Shown here piece by piece: positions 35,725 to 44,795 of a stretch of DNA of 64,000 nt. Each line of letters begins with the position of its first letter. The stretch's first letter is position 1. The notes beneath the pieces were generated by a model. It was given only the letters and a program-made list of their open reading frames with translations. It was not told the origin of the DNA and did not search any database. A program made the translations under genes and the position numbers. Source of the stretch: Sphingobium naphthae (GTDB lineage: Bacteria; Pseudomonadota; Alphaproteobacteria; Sphingomonadales; Sphingomonadaceae); the NCBI RefSeq assembly GCF_020782235.1, contig NZ_JAJGNO010000007.1:62001-126000 (forward strand), read 5' to 3'.

Positions 35725-35904
35725 TCAGCCCGCCTTGCGCACGCCTTCGAACAGCAGCATCGCGTCGATGTTGAACCCCTCGACCCGGCGATAGGGCCCG
35801 ACGAAGCGCAGGCAGTCGGCCGACAGCCGCAGCGGCCATGGCGCGCCATTCTGGTCCTGCAGGGTCAGCGTCACAGCATCGATAGGGTTGCGCCGGTCGG
35901 TCAT
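35725..35904 (-). CDS. Small protein of unknown function upstream of tgt
   Basis: A 59-codon frame on the minus strand, starting ATG at 35904 and ending 48 bp before the tgt start. The product opens MTDRRNPIDAVTLTLQDQNG and continues with WPLRLSADCLRFVGPYRRVE and NIDAMLLFEGVRKAG. It reads as a compact soluble beta-rich protein with sphingomonad-like composition. The ribosome site is weak (TAGG). It is probably cotranscribed with tgt. No family was recognised, and the gene call rests on coding character and position. Confidence 0.55.
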   Translation of the reverse strand: MTDRRNPIDAVTLTLQDQNGAPWPLRLSADCLRFVGPYRRVEGFNIDAMLLFEGVRKAG

Positions 35905-36142
35905 GGGCCTAGCGGTAAATGGTGAAGGTTAACAAAGCCCTGCCGGGTTCAGCATAACGCGCCGGGATCAACGCAGTTGCAGCATTTTTACCACAGCGCT
36001 TCCAAAAGCCGGCGCTTGAGGGCGGCCCGCGCGCAACAGTCGCGGACAAAAATGGTTAAAGCCCTGTCAATCATGATGCCGTTGGCGGCATGATGGAGCC
36101 GAACCTGATCTGTTCATTCAGCATAGGAAAACGGGGCCGCAG

Positions 36143-37096
36143 ATGATTGATTCGGGACGATTTACGCCGACACGGGACGAGGCCGAGCCCGTCTTTGAAG
36201 ACCCGGTGACGGACGATGCTCTGCCGCCGGTCGAGAGCGCCGCTACGGAAAAGGGGCTTGCCCACGCCATCAGCCAGTCGACCCTGTTCGACCTGGGGCA
36301 GATCGACGTGCGCTGGGATGAGGAGCTAGCCACGCTCTGGGCGTTCATGACGCCGCATGAGCGCCCCAATTCGAATCTCGGCCTGATGCGCGACACCATG
36401 ACCTGGCAGCGCGAAAGCCGCCGCGTGTTCGGCGACAATGGCCCGCTCAAGTTCATGGTGCTCGGATCGCGCTTCCCCGGCGTGTTCAACCTGGGCGGCG
36501 ACCTTGAGATGTTCGCCAACTGCATCCAGCGGCGCGACCGCGAAACGCTGCTGAAATATGGCGTGGCCTGCTGCGAGATCGTCGATCGCATCTGGCACTG
36601 CAACGACATGAACATCATCAACATCGGCCTGGCGCAGGGGGATGCGCTGGGCGGCGGGCTGGAAGCGCTGATGTGCTTCGACGTCATCATCGCCGAGCGG
36701 CAGGCCCGCTTCGGCCTGCCCGAAGTGCTGTTCGGCCTGTTCCCCGGCATGGGCGCCTATTCCATCCTCCACCGCCGCGTCGGGCCCGTGCTGGCGCGCC
36801 AGATGCTGTCGGAAGGCCGCATCTACACGGCCGAGGAAATGTTCGACATGGGCATCGTCACCCAGGTGGTCGACACTGGCGAAGGCGAAGCGGCGACGGC
36901 GCAGTGGATCCGCGATCATAGCGCCCATCATTCGGGCTATGTGGGCATCAATCGCGCCGGTCGCCGCGTCCATCCGCTGACGCTCACCGAACTGACCGAC
37001 ATCGTCGAGATGTGGACCGAAACCGCGCTGTCGCTGTCGGACCGCGACCTGCGCATGATGCGGCGCCTGGCCACCGCGCAGACCAAGCTGCGCTGA
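36143..37096 (+). CDS. RpfF-like crotonase, putative DSF-family fatty-acid signal synthase
   Basis: A 317-residue crotonase-fold protein. The RpfF-type features are FNLGGDLEMF near residue 115, GDALGGGLEALMCFDVIIAE with Glu174, and RFGLPEVLFGLFPGMGAYS with Glu194. The two Glu residues are 20 apart, as in Xanthomonas RpfF (Glu141/Glu161), where they act as dehydratase and thioesterase of acyl-ACP to make cis-2-unsaturated fatty acid signals. The roughly 50-residue polar N-terminal extension is variable among homologues. The 3' end faces a GGDEF-EAL gene 13 bp away. Enoyl-CoA hydratase activity is the alternative, but the motif context favours DSF synthase. Confidence 0.8.
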   Translation: MIDSGRFTPTRDEAEPVFEDPVTDDALPPVESAATEKGLAHAISQSTLFDLGQIDVRWDEELATLWAFMTPHERPNSNLGLMRDTMTWQRESRRVFGDNGPLKFMVLGSRFPGVFNLGGDLEMFANCIQRRDRETLLKYGVACCEIVDRIWHCNDMNIINIGLAQGDALGGGLEALMCFDVIIAERQARFGLPEVLFGLFPGMGAYSILHRRVGPVLARQMLSEGRIYTAEEMFDMGIVTQVVDTGEGEAATAQWIRDHSAHHSGYVGINRAGRRVHPLTLTELTDIVEMWTETALSLSDRDLRMMRRLATAQTKLR

Positions 37097-37109
37097 CGGC
37101 CAGCCGCCT

Positions 37110-39107
37110 TCAGGCCCGGCGACGGCGCGTCTGGACCACCGGGTCGGGACGCCCCGTCCCCTCCAGCGGACCCGCGGCGATCATCTCGGCAATCTGCTCG
37201 GCCGGCACGGGCCGGCTGAACAGATAGCCCTGCACATTGGTGAAGCCCGCCTCGCGCGCATGGCTCAGTTGATCGGCGGTTTCGATCCCTTCGGCCACCG
37301 TATCCATCGACAGGTCGCGCGCCAGATTGCCGATGGCGCGCACGATCGCGCGATCCTCCGCGTTGGCGCTCACCCCCGCCATGAAGCTCTGGTCCACCTT
37401 CAGCGTGTCGAACCGGTAGGAGCGCAGATAGGAGAGCGAGGAATAGCCGGTGCCGAAATCGTCCAGCGCCAGCCGCAGCCCGATGCGCTGCAATTCGCGC
37501 AGGATCGCATTGGTCTGGCCGCTGTCGTCCAGGAAGATCGACTCGGTCACTTCCAGTTCCAGCCGTCGGGCCGCCACGCCCGTTTCCAGCAGCGCCGCGA
37601 TGACATTGCCCGGCAGTTCGGGCGAACGCAGCGACGCGGGCGAAATATTGATCGCGATGCGGATATGCTCCGGCCAGGAAGCGGCGACCTCACAGGCCTG
37701 CCGCAGCACCCAGGCGGTCATCGCCTCGATCAGGCCGATATTCTCCGCGATCGGGATGAACTCCGACGGCGGGATCGGCCCCAGCACCGGATGCTCCCAG
37801 CGCAGCAGCGCCTCGCACGCCTCGATCTCGCCCGTGCCCAGGTCCACGATCGGCTGGAACAGCAATCGAAGCTCGCCCGCCGCCAGCGCGCGCCGCAGCC
37901 CGCTTTCGATCTCGTGCAGCCGGTTGAACCGTTCCTTGAGCGACCAGTTGAAACTCGCCGACCGGTTGCGCCCTTCGCCCTTGGCTTCATACAGCGCCAG
38001 GTCGGCATGCTGCATCAACTCGTCCATGTCGCGGCCATCCTGCGGCGCCACGGCATAGCCGACCGACGCCGTCACCTGCAGATGGTTCTCGCCCAGTTCG
38101 AAGCCATGGGCGAAATAGGACACGATTTCCTGCGCGATGCCGGCTGCCGTCACCCGGTCCGTATCCGGGCAGATGATGACGAACTCGTCGCCGCCGAACC
38201 GCGCGATCCGGCCGCGATCCTGCACCACATCGGTCAGCCGTTCGGCCACCGACCGCAACAGCTGGTCGCCCACCATATGGCCCAGGCTGTCGTTGATCTC
38301 CTTGAACCGGTCGAGGTCCATCCACAGGATCGCCACGGCGTCGTTGCGCTTGTCATTGGTCTGAAAGATGTCGCGCAGGCGCATCTGCATCGCCATGCGG
38401 TTTTCCAGGCCGGTCAGGCTGTCGAACCGCGCCAGCCGCTCGAACTTCTCGGCCAGCATCGACTTGTCGCGCTTGCCGATCAGCGCCTGGACGACGATGC
38501 GGTGCGTGGTGGAGCTGATTTCGGCCAGGCCCAGCACCATCATCACCATCGCCACCGACAGCACGCGATAGCCGGTCGATCCTTCCAGCCACAGCCCCGT
38601 GGCGGTCGGCAGCAGGGTCAGGCAGACCTGCCCGATGGCGATCTGCACCCGCCCCGCATTGCGCCCGGAAATGCCGCCGGCATAGCCGGTCGCCATCGAC
38701 ACCGTCAGCATGTGAATGACGCTGTTGCCCGACCCGATCAGCGACACGAACGCCATCAGTCCCAGCAGCCCGGCATAGACCCAGGCGCCCAGTTCATAGG
38801 CCAGTTCCCAGCCGCGCGACGCGATGGCGGTGCCGTGCACCAGCTGGCGGTGGAAGAAGATGGCCGACACCACTCGCAAGCTGGCGACGATGCAAAGAAC
38901 GGCCACGACGGCATGGATCGCCAGCCTGTCGGACAGGCTGGCGACGACCAGGCCCACGGCGACGCCGGTGATGGCGCCGATGGTCAGCGAAGCGGGCGAT
39001 GCGTATAGCGATTCAATCAGGCTGGTGCGGACGTCAGCATCCTGCGACCGCCCTTTTGCGCGTCGTTCCAGCAAAGTTTTCAAAACGCGCAAGTGGCGGG
39101 TCTCCAA
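37110..39107 (-). CDS. Membrane-anchored GGDEF-EAL cyclic-di-GMP enzyme
   Basis: A 665-residue protein. Residues 35-215 form about six transmembrane helices; a GGDEF domain follows (FDSLTGLENRMAM start, intact RFGGDEF near residue 310) and an EAL domain from about residue 400 (intact CEALLRWEHP, NISPASLRSP, LEVTESIF, LDDFGTGYSSLSYLR, DTVAEGIET). Both catalytic cores look functional, so it could make and degrade c-di-GMP; the balance cannot be told from sequence. It is convergent with the RpfF-like gene. In xanthomonads DSF signalling acts by changing c-di-GMP, so the adjacency is suggestive, though here an RpfG HD-GYP protein is absent. Confidence 0.92.
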   Translation of the reverse strand: METRHLRVLKTLLERRAKGRSQDADVRTSLIESLYASPASLTIGAITGVAVGLVVASLSDRLAIHAVVAVLCIVASLRVVSAIFFHRQLVHGTAIASRGWELAYELGAWVYAGLLGLMAFVSLIGSGNSVIHMLTVSMATGYAGGISGRNAGRVQIAIGQVCLTLLPTATGLWLEGSTGYRVLSVAMVMMVLGLAEISSTTHRIVVQALIGKRDKSMLAEKFERLARFDSLTGLENRMAMQMRLRDIFQTNDKRNDAVAILWMDLDRFKEINDSLGHMVGDQLLRSVAERLTDVVQDRGRIARFGGDEFVIICPDTDRVTAAGIAQEIVSYFAHGFELGENHLQVTASVGYAVAPQDGRDMDELMQHADLALYEAKGEGRNRSASFNWSLKERFNRLHEIESGLRRALAAGELRLLFQPIVDLGTGEIEACEALLRWEHPVLGPIPPSEFIPIAENIGLIEAMTAWVLRQACEVAASWPEHIRIAINISPASLRSPELPGNVIAALLETGVAARRLELEVTESIFLDDSGQTNAILRELQRIGLRLALDDFGTGYSSLSYLRSYRFDTLKVDQSFMAGVSANAEDRAIVRAIGNLARDLSMDTVAEGIETADQLSHAREAGFTNVQGYLFSRPVPAEQIAEMIAAGPLEGTGRPDPVVQTRRRRA

Positions 39108-39201
39108 TTTGCGCCGCTTTTCGCATTTTCCCTTTATTTTTTGGTTAACCGCTCATCCAATCTGAAGGCGGAAAAGAAATCCAGATCAAGCGCGCGGACG
39201 G

Positions 39202-42200
39202 TCAGCCGATCATCATCAGGCTGGCGTTGCCGCCCGCCGCTGTCGTGTTGATCGACGTCGAAACCTCCTCCAGCAGCCAGTCGAGGCAATAGCCATGGCC
39301 ATGATCGTCGGCATGGACCGGGACGATCGAGCCGGGCATGTCCGCGACGCACTGCGTCGTGGCTGCAATCTTGGCCGCGTCGCCCTCGACCAGCGCCGCG
39401 GCAAAGGGGCCGTGCGCGTCGCTCGTGAAGCAGGCGGCGACCTCCGCCGGCAGTCCCGGCGGCAGGGTCATGCCCTGGACCGCGCCGCGATTGCCGGTCG
39501 CCAGCACCGCCGCCATCTGGCGGAACAGCCCCTGCCGCGTCGCCGGCCGCATCAGGATCAGCCCGCGCGGATGCAGCGCATAGAGGTTGCGCTCGCCCAC
39601 GGGGCCGGGCAGCGCCAGTTCGACGCCCAGTGCCGATCCGTCGCCGGTGCGCCGCGCCTCGGCCGCCGCCTCGCCATCGCCCTGCTGGTCCAGCCAGTCG
39701 GCAAAGCCATGGAGCGGCGAGCGCAAATGGCTGACGCGCGCGGCGAAGACCGGCGGCGTGCTCGCCAGCCGGCCCAGATAGAGCGGCCCGCCCGCCTTGG
39801 GGCCCGTCCCCGACAAGCCGCGCCCGCCAAAGGGCTGCACCCCGACGATCGCGCCGATGACGTTACGGTTCACATAGATGTTGCCGACCTTCACCCGGCT
39901 TGTCACGCGGGCGATCGTCTCGTCCAGCCGCGTGTGCAGGCCAAAGGTCAGGCCATAGCCAGTGGCGTTGATCTGGTCGACCAGCGCGTCCAGCCCGTCG
40001 CGACGGAAGCGCAGGACATGCAGCACCGGTCCGAAGATTTCGCGGTCCAGGTCGGCGATGCTGTCGATCTCGATGATGGTCGGCGGCACGAAGGTGCCAT
40101 GCGCCGCTTCGGGCGGCAGCGCGCTCTGCTCGACCGGCCGGCCGATCGCGCGCATCCTCGCGATATGGGCCTCGATGCCCTCGCGCGCCTCGGCGGTGAT
40201 GACCGGGCCGATATCGACCTTCAGCGCGTCGGTGCGGCCGATCCGCAGCTCGGCGAGCGCGCCCTTCAGCATCGCCAGCGTCCGATCGGCGACATCCTCC
40301 TGCAGGCACAGGATGCGCAGCGCCGAACAGCGCTGGCCGGCGCTGTCGAAAGCAGACGCGATGACGTCCGCCACCACCTGTTCGGCCAGCGCCGAACTGT
40401 CGACGATCATCGCATTCTGTCCGCCCGTCTCGGCGATCAGCGGGATCGGCCGGCCGGCGCGCGACAGACGCGTGGCGAGCTGGCGCTGGATCAGCCGCGC
40501 CACGTCGGTCGACCCGGTGAACATCACCGCCGCCGTTTCCGGCGCCGCGACCAGCGCCGCGCCGATGCGGCCGTCGCCGGGCAGCAATTGCAGCGCGTCG
40601 GCGGGCACGCCCGCTTCGTGCAGCAGCCGCACCGCCTCGGCCGCGATCAGCGGCGTTTCCTCGGCGGGCTTGGCCAGCACAGGATTGCCCGCGACCAGCG
40701 CCGCGGCCACCTGGCCCGTGAAGATCGCCAGCGGGAAATTCCACGGGCTGATGCACACCACCGGCCCCAGCGCCTGCTGCTGATGGCCGAAGGTCGTGCG
40801 CGCCTGCTGCGCATAATAGCGCAGGAAGTCGATCGCCTCGCGCACTTCGGCGATGGCGTTGGGCAGCGACTTGCCCGCTTCGCGCACGATCAAGCCCAGC
40901 AGGATCGGCATGCGCGCCTGCATCGCGTCGGCCGCAGCGTCCAGCATCGCCGCGCGTTCGGTGACCGGGCAATTGGGCCAGCGCGATTCCGCCGCGCGGA
41001 TCGCCGCTGCGCGCGCTTCCTCGGCGCTCGCTTCGGTGACGCGGCCGACAACATCGCGATGGTCGGCGGGGTTGAACACGGTGCGCGCGGGGCCGCCCGC
41101 GCTTTCGGGCGCAGCGGTCCAGCCGATCGCCGCGCTTTCGCGCAGCGCGTCGCTCAGCCGCGCGAGCACCGCTTCGTCGCTCAGGTCCAGCCCGTCCGAA
41201 TTGCGCCGGTCGGGATAGAGGTCGGCCGGCAGCGCGATCAGGTCGTGCCGCGCGCCGGGATGCGGCATCGCCGTCACCAGATCCACCGGATCGGCGATCA
41301 TCTCCTCGATCGACACGGCCGGGTCGGCGATCCGGTTGACGAAGCTGCTGTTCGCGCCATTTTCCAGCAGGCGGCGCACCAGATACGCCAGCAACGTCTC
41401 ATGCGTGCCCACCGGCGCATAGATGCGGCACGGCCGGTTCAGCTTCTCCCCGCCCACCACCTGCTCGTACAGCGGCTCGCCCATGCCGTGCAGGCACTGG
41501 AACTCATAATCGCCGATCGCGAAATCCGGCCCGGCGAGATGATAGATGCTGCTCAGCGTCTGGGCGTTATGCGTGGCGAATTGCGGGAAGACGCTGTCGC
41601 GCGCCGCCAGCAGCTTGCGGGCGCAGGCGATATAGGCGACGTCGGTATGCAGCTTGCGCGTATAGACGGGGAAATCGGGCAGGCCCTCGACCTGCGCGCG
41701 CTTGATCTCGGCATCCCAATAGGCGCCTTTCACCAGCCGCACCATGATGCGCCGATCGCTGCGCCGCGCCAAATCGATGATCCAGTCGATGACGAAGGGG
41801 CAGCGCTTGCCATAGCCCTGCACCACGAAGCCCAGGCCGTTCCAGCCGGCAAGCTCCGGATCGGTCGCCAGGCTTTCCAGCAGGTCGAGCGACAATTCCA
41901 GCCGGTCGGCTTCCTCGGCATCGATGTTGAAGCCGATGTCGTAGCGCTTGGACAGCAGCGCCAATTGCTTCACGGCAGGCAGCAATTCGCCCATCACGCG
42001 GTCCGCCTGCGCGCGGACATAGCGCGGGTGCAGCGCCGACAGTTTGATCGAAATGCCCGGCCCCGCATAGATGCCCCGCCCGGCCGACGCCTTGCCGATG
42101 GCGTGGATCGCTCGCTCATAATCGGCATAATAGCGCCTGGCGTCGGCGGCCGTGGTCGCCGCCTCGCCCAGCATGTCATAGCTGTAGGCAAAGCCCTTGG

Positions 42201-42801
42201 CTTCCATCTCCCGCGCGCGCTTCAGCGCTTCCTGGATGGTTTCGCCGGTCACGAACTGCTCGCCCATCATGCGCATCGCCAGGTCGACGCCGCGCCGGAT
42301 CACCGGCTCGCCCGCGCGCGCGACCAGCCGCGTCAGCGCCGCGCCCAGCCCGCGATCGTCGACGCTGCCGACCAGCTTGCCCGTCACCACCAGGCCCCAG
42401 GTGGCGGCATTGACGAACAGCGACTTCTCGCCGCCCAGATGCGATCCCCAGTCGCCGTCGGCGATCTTGTCGCGGATCAGCGCATCGCGCGTGGCCGTAT
42501 CGGGAATGCGCAGCAGCGCCTCGGCCAGGCACATCAGCGCCACCCCTTCCTGGCTGGACAGCGCATATTCCTGCACCAGCCCCTCGACGCCGCTGCCTTT
42601 GCGATTGGCGCGCAGCGCGGTCACCAGCGTGCGCGTGGTGCCGGCGATGGCGGCGCGCGTCGCGGCGGGCAAAGTCGCCGCGGCGATCAGGGGCGCAAGC
42701 GCCTCCGCCTCGTCGCGGCGATAGGCGGCGGTGATCGCCTGACGCAGCGGCGTCGGCTGGCGAATGGCGGGGGCGAACTGGGCGAAAGGCTGGTCGGTCA
42801 T
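39202..42801 (-). CDS. putA: Bifunctional proline dehydrogenase / P5C dehydrogenase PutA
   Basis: 1199 residues from the ATG at 42801. The N-terminal half is the FAD-dependent proline dehydrogenase (AGPGISIKLSALHPRY, RLVKGAYWDAEIKRAQVEG, FATHNAQTL), and the second half is the aldehyde dehydrogenase (ISPWNFPLAIFTGQ, TGSTDVARLIQ, AETGGQNAMIVD, catalytic Cys in SAGQRCSALR, IYVNRNVIGAIVGVQPFGGRGLSG). It oxidises proline to glutamate with channelled P5C. No ribbon-helix-helix DNA-binding domain is present, so it cannot self-repress; the divergent Lrp-type gene is the likely regulator. The ~100-residue C-terminal tail after the ALDH domain matches longer alphaproteobacterial PutA proteins. Confidence 0.96.
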   Translation of the reverse strand: MTDQPFAQFAPAIRQPTPLRQAITAAYRRDEAEALAPLIAAATLPAATRAAIAGTTRTLVTALRANRKGSGVEGLVQEYALSSQEGVALMCLAEALLRIPDTATRDALIRDKIADGDWGSHLGGEKSLFVNAATWGLVVTGKLVGSVDDRGLGAALTRLVARAGEPVIRRGVDLAMRMMGEQFVTGETIQEALKRAREMEAKGFAYSYDMLGEAATTAADARRYYADYERAIHAIGKASAGRGIYAGPGISIKLSALHPRYVRAQADRVMGELLPAVKQLALLSKRYDIGFNIDAEEADRLELSLDLLESLATDPELAGWNGLGFVVQGYGKRCPFVIDWIIDLARRSDRRIMVRLVKGAYWDAEIKRAQVEGLPDFPVYTRKLHTDVAYIACARKLLAARDSVFPQFATHNAQTLSSIYHLAGPDFAIGDYEFQCLHGMGEPLYEQVVGGEKLNRPCRIYAPVGTHETLLAYLVRRLLENGANSSFVNRIADPAVSIEEMIADPVDLVTAMPHPGARHDLIALPADLYPDRRNSDGLDLSDEAVLARLSDALRESAAIGWTAAPESAGGPARTVFNPADHRDVVGRVTEASAEEARAAAIRAAESRWPNCPVTERAAMLDAAADAMQARMPILLGLIVREAGKSLPNAIAEVREAIDFLRYYAQQARTTFGHQQQALGPVVCISPWNFPLAIFTGQVAAALVAGNPVLAKPAEETPLIAAEAVRLLHEAGVPADALQLLPGDGRIGAALVAAPETAAVMFTGSTDVARLIQRQLATRLSRAGRPIPLIAETGGQNAMIVDSSALAEQVVADVIASAFDSAGQRCSALRILCLQEDVADRTLAMLKGALAELRIGRTDALKVDIGPVITAEAREGIEAHIARMRAIGRPVEQSALPPEAAHGTFVPPTIIEIDSIADLDREIFGPVLHVLRFRRDGLDALVDQINATGYGLTFGLHTRLDETIARVTSRVKVGNIYVNRNVIGAIVGVQPFGGRGLSGTGPKAGGPLYLGRLASTPPVFAARVSHLRSPLHGFADWLDQQGDGEAAAEARRTGDGSALGVELALPGPVGERNLYALHPRGLILMRPATRQGLFRQMAAVLATGNRGAVQGMTLPPGLPAEVAACFTSDAHGPFAAALVEGDAAKIAATTQCVADMPGSIVPVHADDHGHGYCLDWLLEEVSTSINTTAAGGNASLMMIG

Positions 42802-42899
42802 GGACGCAGAATAATCGCAAACGCCCGTTCGTTCCGCCTTAAGATCGGCCCGGATCAAGCCGAAGTGACTTATTGAAGCCGCCCTGCTAGGCGAAAGAC

Positions 42900-43391
42900 A
42901 TGACAAACATGCCTGCTTCAGTCGAAATGGACGAGTTCGATCGCCGCATCATCGCCGCGCTGGTGGAGGATGGCCGCATGACCGTCACCGATCTCGCCGC
43001 CGCCGTCGGCCTGTCCAAGACCCCCTGCCAGGTGCGATTGAAGCGGCTGCAGCAGGCCGGCGTCATCCGCGGCTTTCGCGCCATCGTCGATCCCGCCAAG
43101 CTCGGCCTCGACCATATCGCCTTCACCGAAGTGAAGCTGTCCGACACGCGCGAGGCGGCGCTGCGCGAATTCAACGCCGCCGTCCGCCGCATTCCGGAAG
43201 TCGAGGAATGCCATATGCTGGCCAGCAATTTCGACTATCTGCTCAAGGTCCGCACCGCCGACATCCGCCGCTACCGCATGGTGCTGGGGGAAAAGATCAG
43301 CGCCCTGCCCCATGTCGCCAGCACCTCCACCTTCGTCGCTATGGAAACGGTGATGGAGGCCGGGCACAGGCGCATCAATCGAAAAGGCTGA
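42900..43391 (+). CDS. Lrp/AsnC family regulator, probable PutR for putA
   Basis: A 163-residue Lrp/AsnC protein. HTH at residues 10-60 (FDRRIIAALVEDGRMTVTDLA, VGLSKTPCQVRLKRLQQAGVI), then the ligand-binding RAM domain (PEVEECHMLASNFDYLLKVR, ALPHVASTSTFVAMETVME). It is divergent from putA with 98 bp between start codons, the standard arrangement for proline-responsive PutR activators in alphaproteobacteria. It probably activates putA when proline is present. Its 3' end overlaps the convergent SGNH hydrolase gene by 17 bp, which is real coding overlap on both strands. Confidence 0.93.
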   Translation: MTNMPASVEMDEFDRRIIAALVEDGRMTVTDLAAAVGLSKTPCQVRLKRLQQAGVIRGFRAIVDPAKLGLDHIAFTEVKLSDTREAALREFNAAVRRIPEVEECHMLASNFDYLLKVRTADIRRYRMVLGEKISALPHVASTSTFVAMETVMEAGHRRINRKG

Positions 43392-44604
43392 GCGGCACCG
43401 CCTCCCCCATCGCCCGATAGCCCGCGGGCGAAGGATGCAGCGCATCGCCATCGTCATAAGCGGGCAGCAGCCGTTCGGGCCGCGCGGGATCGCGCATCAC
43501 CCGGTCGAAATCCACCACCGCGTCGAAATGGCCCGGCGTCCTGATCCACGCGTTGACCGCCTGCCTGTCGGCTTCGTTGTCGGCATCGGCATGATAATAA
43601 TCATTGCCAACAAAGGGCATGATCGTCCCGCCGATCACCTTGATCCCTTTGGCATGGGCGCGGGCGATGATCTGGCGATAGGCGCCGATGATGCGCGCGA
43701 CATGCGCGGCATGGTCCGCCTTGCTGACGGGCGCGTCGCGCGTCAGCGTGCCCAGGTCGTTGATCCCTTCCAGCAAGATCATGTGCGTCACCCCCGGTTG
43801 CGCCAGAACGTCGCGGTCCAGCCGCGCCAGCGCATTGGGGCCCAGCCCGTCGTTCAGCAGGCGGTTGCCGCCTATCCCCTGGTTGACGATGGCGATGCCG
43901 CGCCGGCCAGGATCGGCCTGCAACCGCTCGGCCAGCACATCGGTCCAGCGGTCATTGCCGTTGGTGGTCGATCCCTTGCCGTCGGTGATGGAATCACCCA
44001 GCGCCACGATCAGCCTGGCCGGCGCACAGCGCTCCACTTCCAGCGCGGCGAGATGGAACCAGTGGTCGAAATGCGCCGCGCCGGCCATCGCCGCATCGTC
44101 CAGATGGTCGCCCGCCATATGCCATGACGTGGCGCGCGATCCGGGATGCGACGTCTGTTCCGGCTCGCCATCATAGCGGATGGAGATCGCGATATTGTCC
44201 AGCGCCCTGGTCGGCATCGCCACCGGATCGGACAGATAGTCGGCTCCGGCGGGAATGATCACGTCCGCCTTGCCATCGAAGCGCAGCGGCACGCGCGTCG
44301 CCGGGTCGATCGCGGGCGATCCCGATCCCTTCGCCCGCGCGATGCTGGCGCCCGCGATCCGCAGCGGCTTGCCGCCGGCCAGGTTCGACAGCCGCACCCG
44401 CAACCGATCCCCGGCGACCGAAGGCCGCACGATCTGCCGCAGCGTCCGGTCGCGCAGCGTGCCCTCCGCCAGCGCCGCGTCGCCGGTCGGCCGGAACTGG
44501 GACGAAGCCCAGCCCGCGACCCAGGCGGGGGAGCAGCCCTGCGCCTGCGCGGCGGGCGCGGCCATCATCAGCAGCGGAAGGAGGAGAGCGGGCAAGCGGC
44601 GCAT
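43375..44604 (-). CDS. Exported SGNH/GDSL-type hydrolase
   Basis: About 409 residues from the ATG at 44604 (AAAGG six nt upstream; ATG at 44607 is also possible), beginning with the signal MRRLPALLLPLLMMAAPAAQAQ. The catalytic SGNH blocks are in order: VALGDSITDGKGS (Ser), GIGGNRLLNDG (Gly), LEGINDLG (Asn) and DDGDALHPSPAGYRAMG (Asp/His). An N-terminal beta-domain (AGWASSQF, LRQIVRPSVAGDRLRVRLSN) fits the two-domain carbohydrate-esterase-like group. It may deacylate plant polysaccharides, which would suit the adjacent xylan island. The longer frame upstream only translates the terminator array and should not be included. Confidence 0.9.
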   Translation of the reverse strand: MRRLPALLLPLLMMAAPAAQAQGCSPAWVAGWASSQFRPTGDAALAEGTLRDRTLRQIVRPSVAGDRLRVRLSNLAGGKPLRIAGASIARAKGSGSPAIDPATRVPLRFDGKADVIIPAGADYLSDPVAMPTRALDNIAISIRYDGEPEQTSHPGSRATSWHMAGDHLDDAAMAGAAHFDHWFHLAALEVERCAPARLIVALGDSITDGKGSTTNGNDRWTDVLAERLQADPGRRGIAIVNQGIGGNRLLNDGLGPNALARLDRDVLAQPGVTHMILLEGINDLGTLTRDAPVSKADHAAHVARIIGAYRQIIARAHAKGIKVIGGTIMPFVGNDYYHADADNEADRQAVNAWIRTPGHFDAVVDFDRVMRDPARPERLLPAYDDGDALHPSPAGYRAMGEAVPLSLFD

Positions 44605-44660
44605 CATCAGCCTTTCAAACAGAAGCTCGGACGGAACAAGGGTCGCCCTGTCCGGCCCGA

Positions 44661-44772
44661 GAAAAAAAGGGTTGGCATTGCGGCCGGCCCCAACCGACCG
44701 AAAGAAAAGGGCCGGCATTCCGGCCGGCGCCACCCGGCCGAAAGAAAAAAGGGCCGGCATTGCGGCCGGCCC
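44661..44772 (-). terminator. Three tandem intrinsic terminators (40-42 bp repeat) after the TonB receptor
   Basis: On the minus strand three hairpins follow one another, each ending in a T-run. The copy nearest the receptor pairs GGGCCGGC with GCCGGCCC around a 6-nt loop (44751-44772), then TTTTTTCTTTC. The middle copy uses GCCGGC on both arms (44711-44728), then TTTTCTTTC. The last pairs GGTTGG with CCAACC (44671-44696), then TTTTTTT. The units repeat at 40 and 42 bp. The last stem keeps pairing although its bases differ, which suggests selection on structure. Confidence 0.85.
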
Positions 44773-44795
44773 TGTCAGTTTTCCCTTGGGGAGGA

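Noticed and set aside
39295..42876. Long plus-strand frame opposite putA
   Set aside because: Shadow frame produced by high GC at third positions; putA on the other strand is unambiguous.
44608..44760. N-terminal extension of the SGNH hydrolase with repeated MPALF/AGRNA-type peptides
   Set aside because: The repeats are the translated terminator array; the true signal peptide starts at 44604 with a suitable ribosome site.
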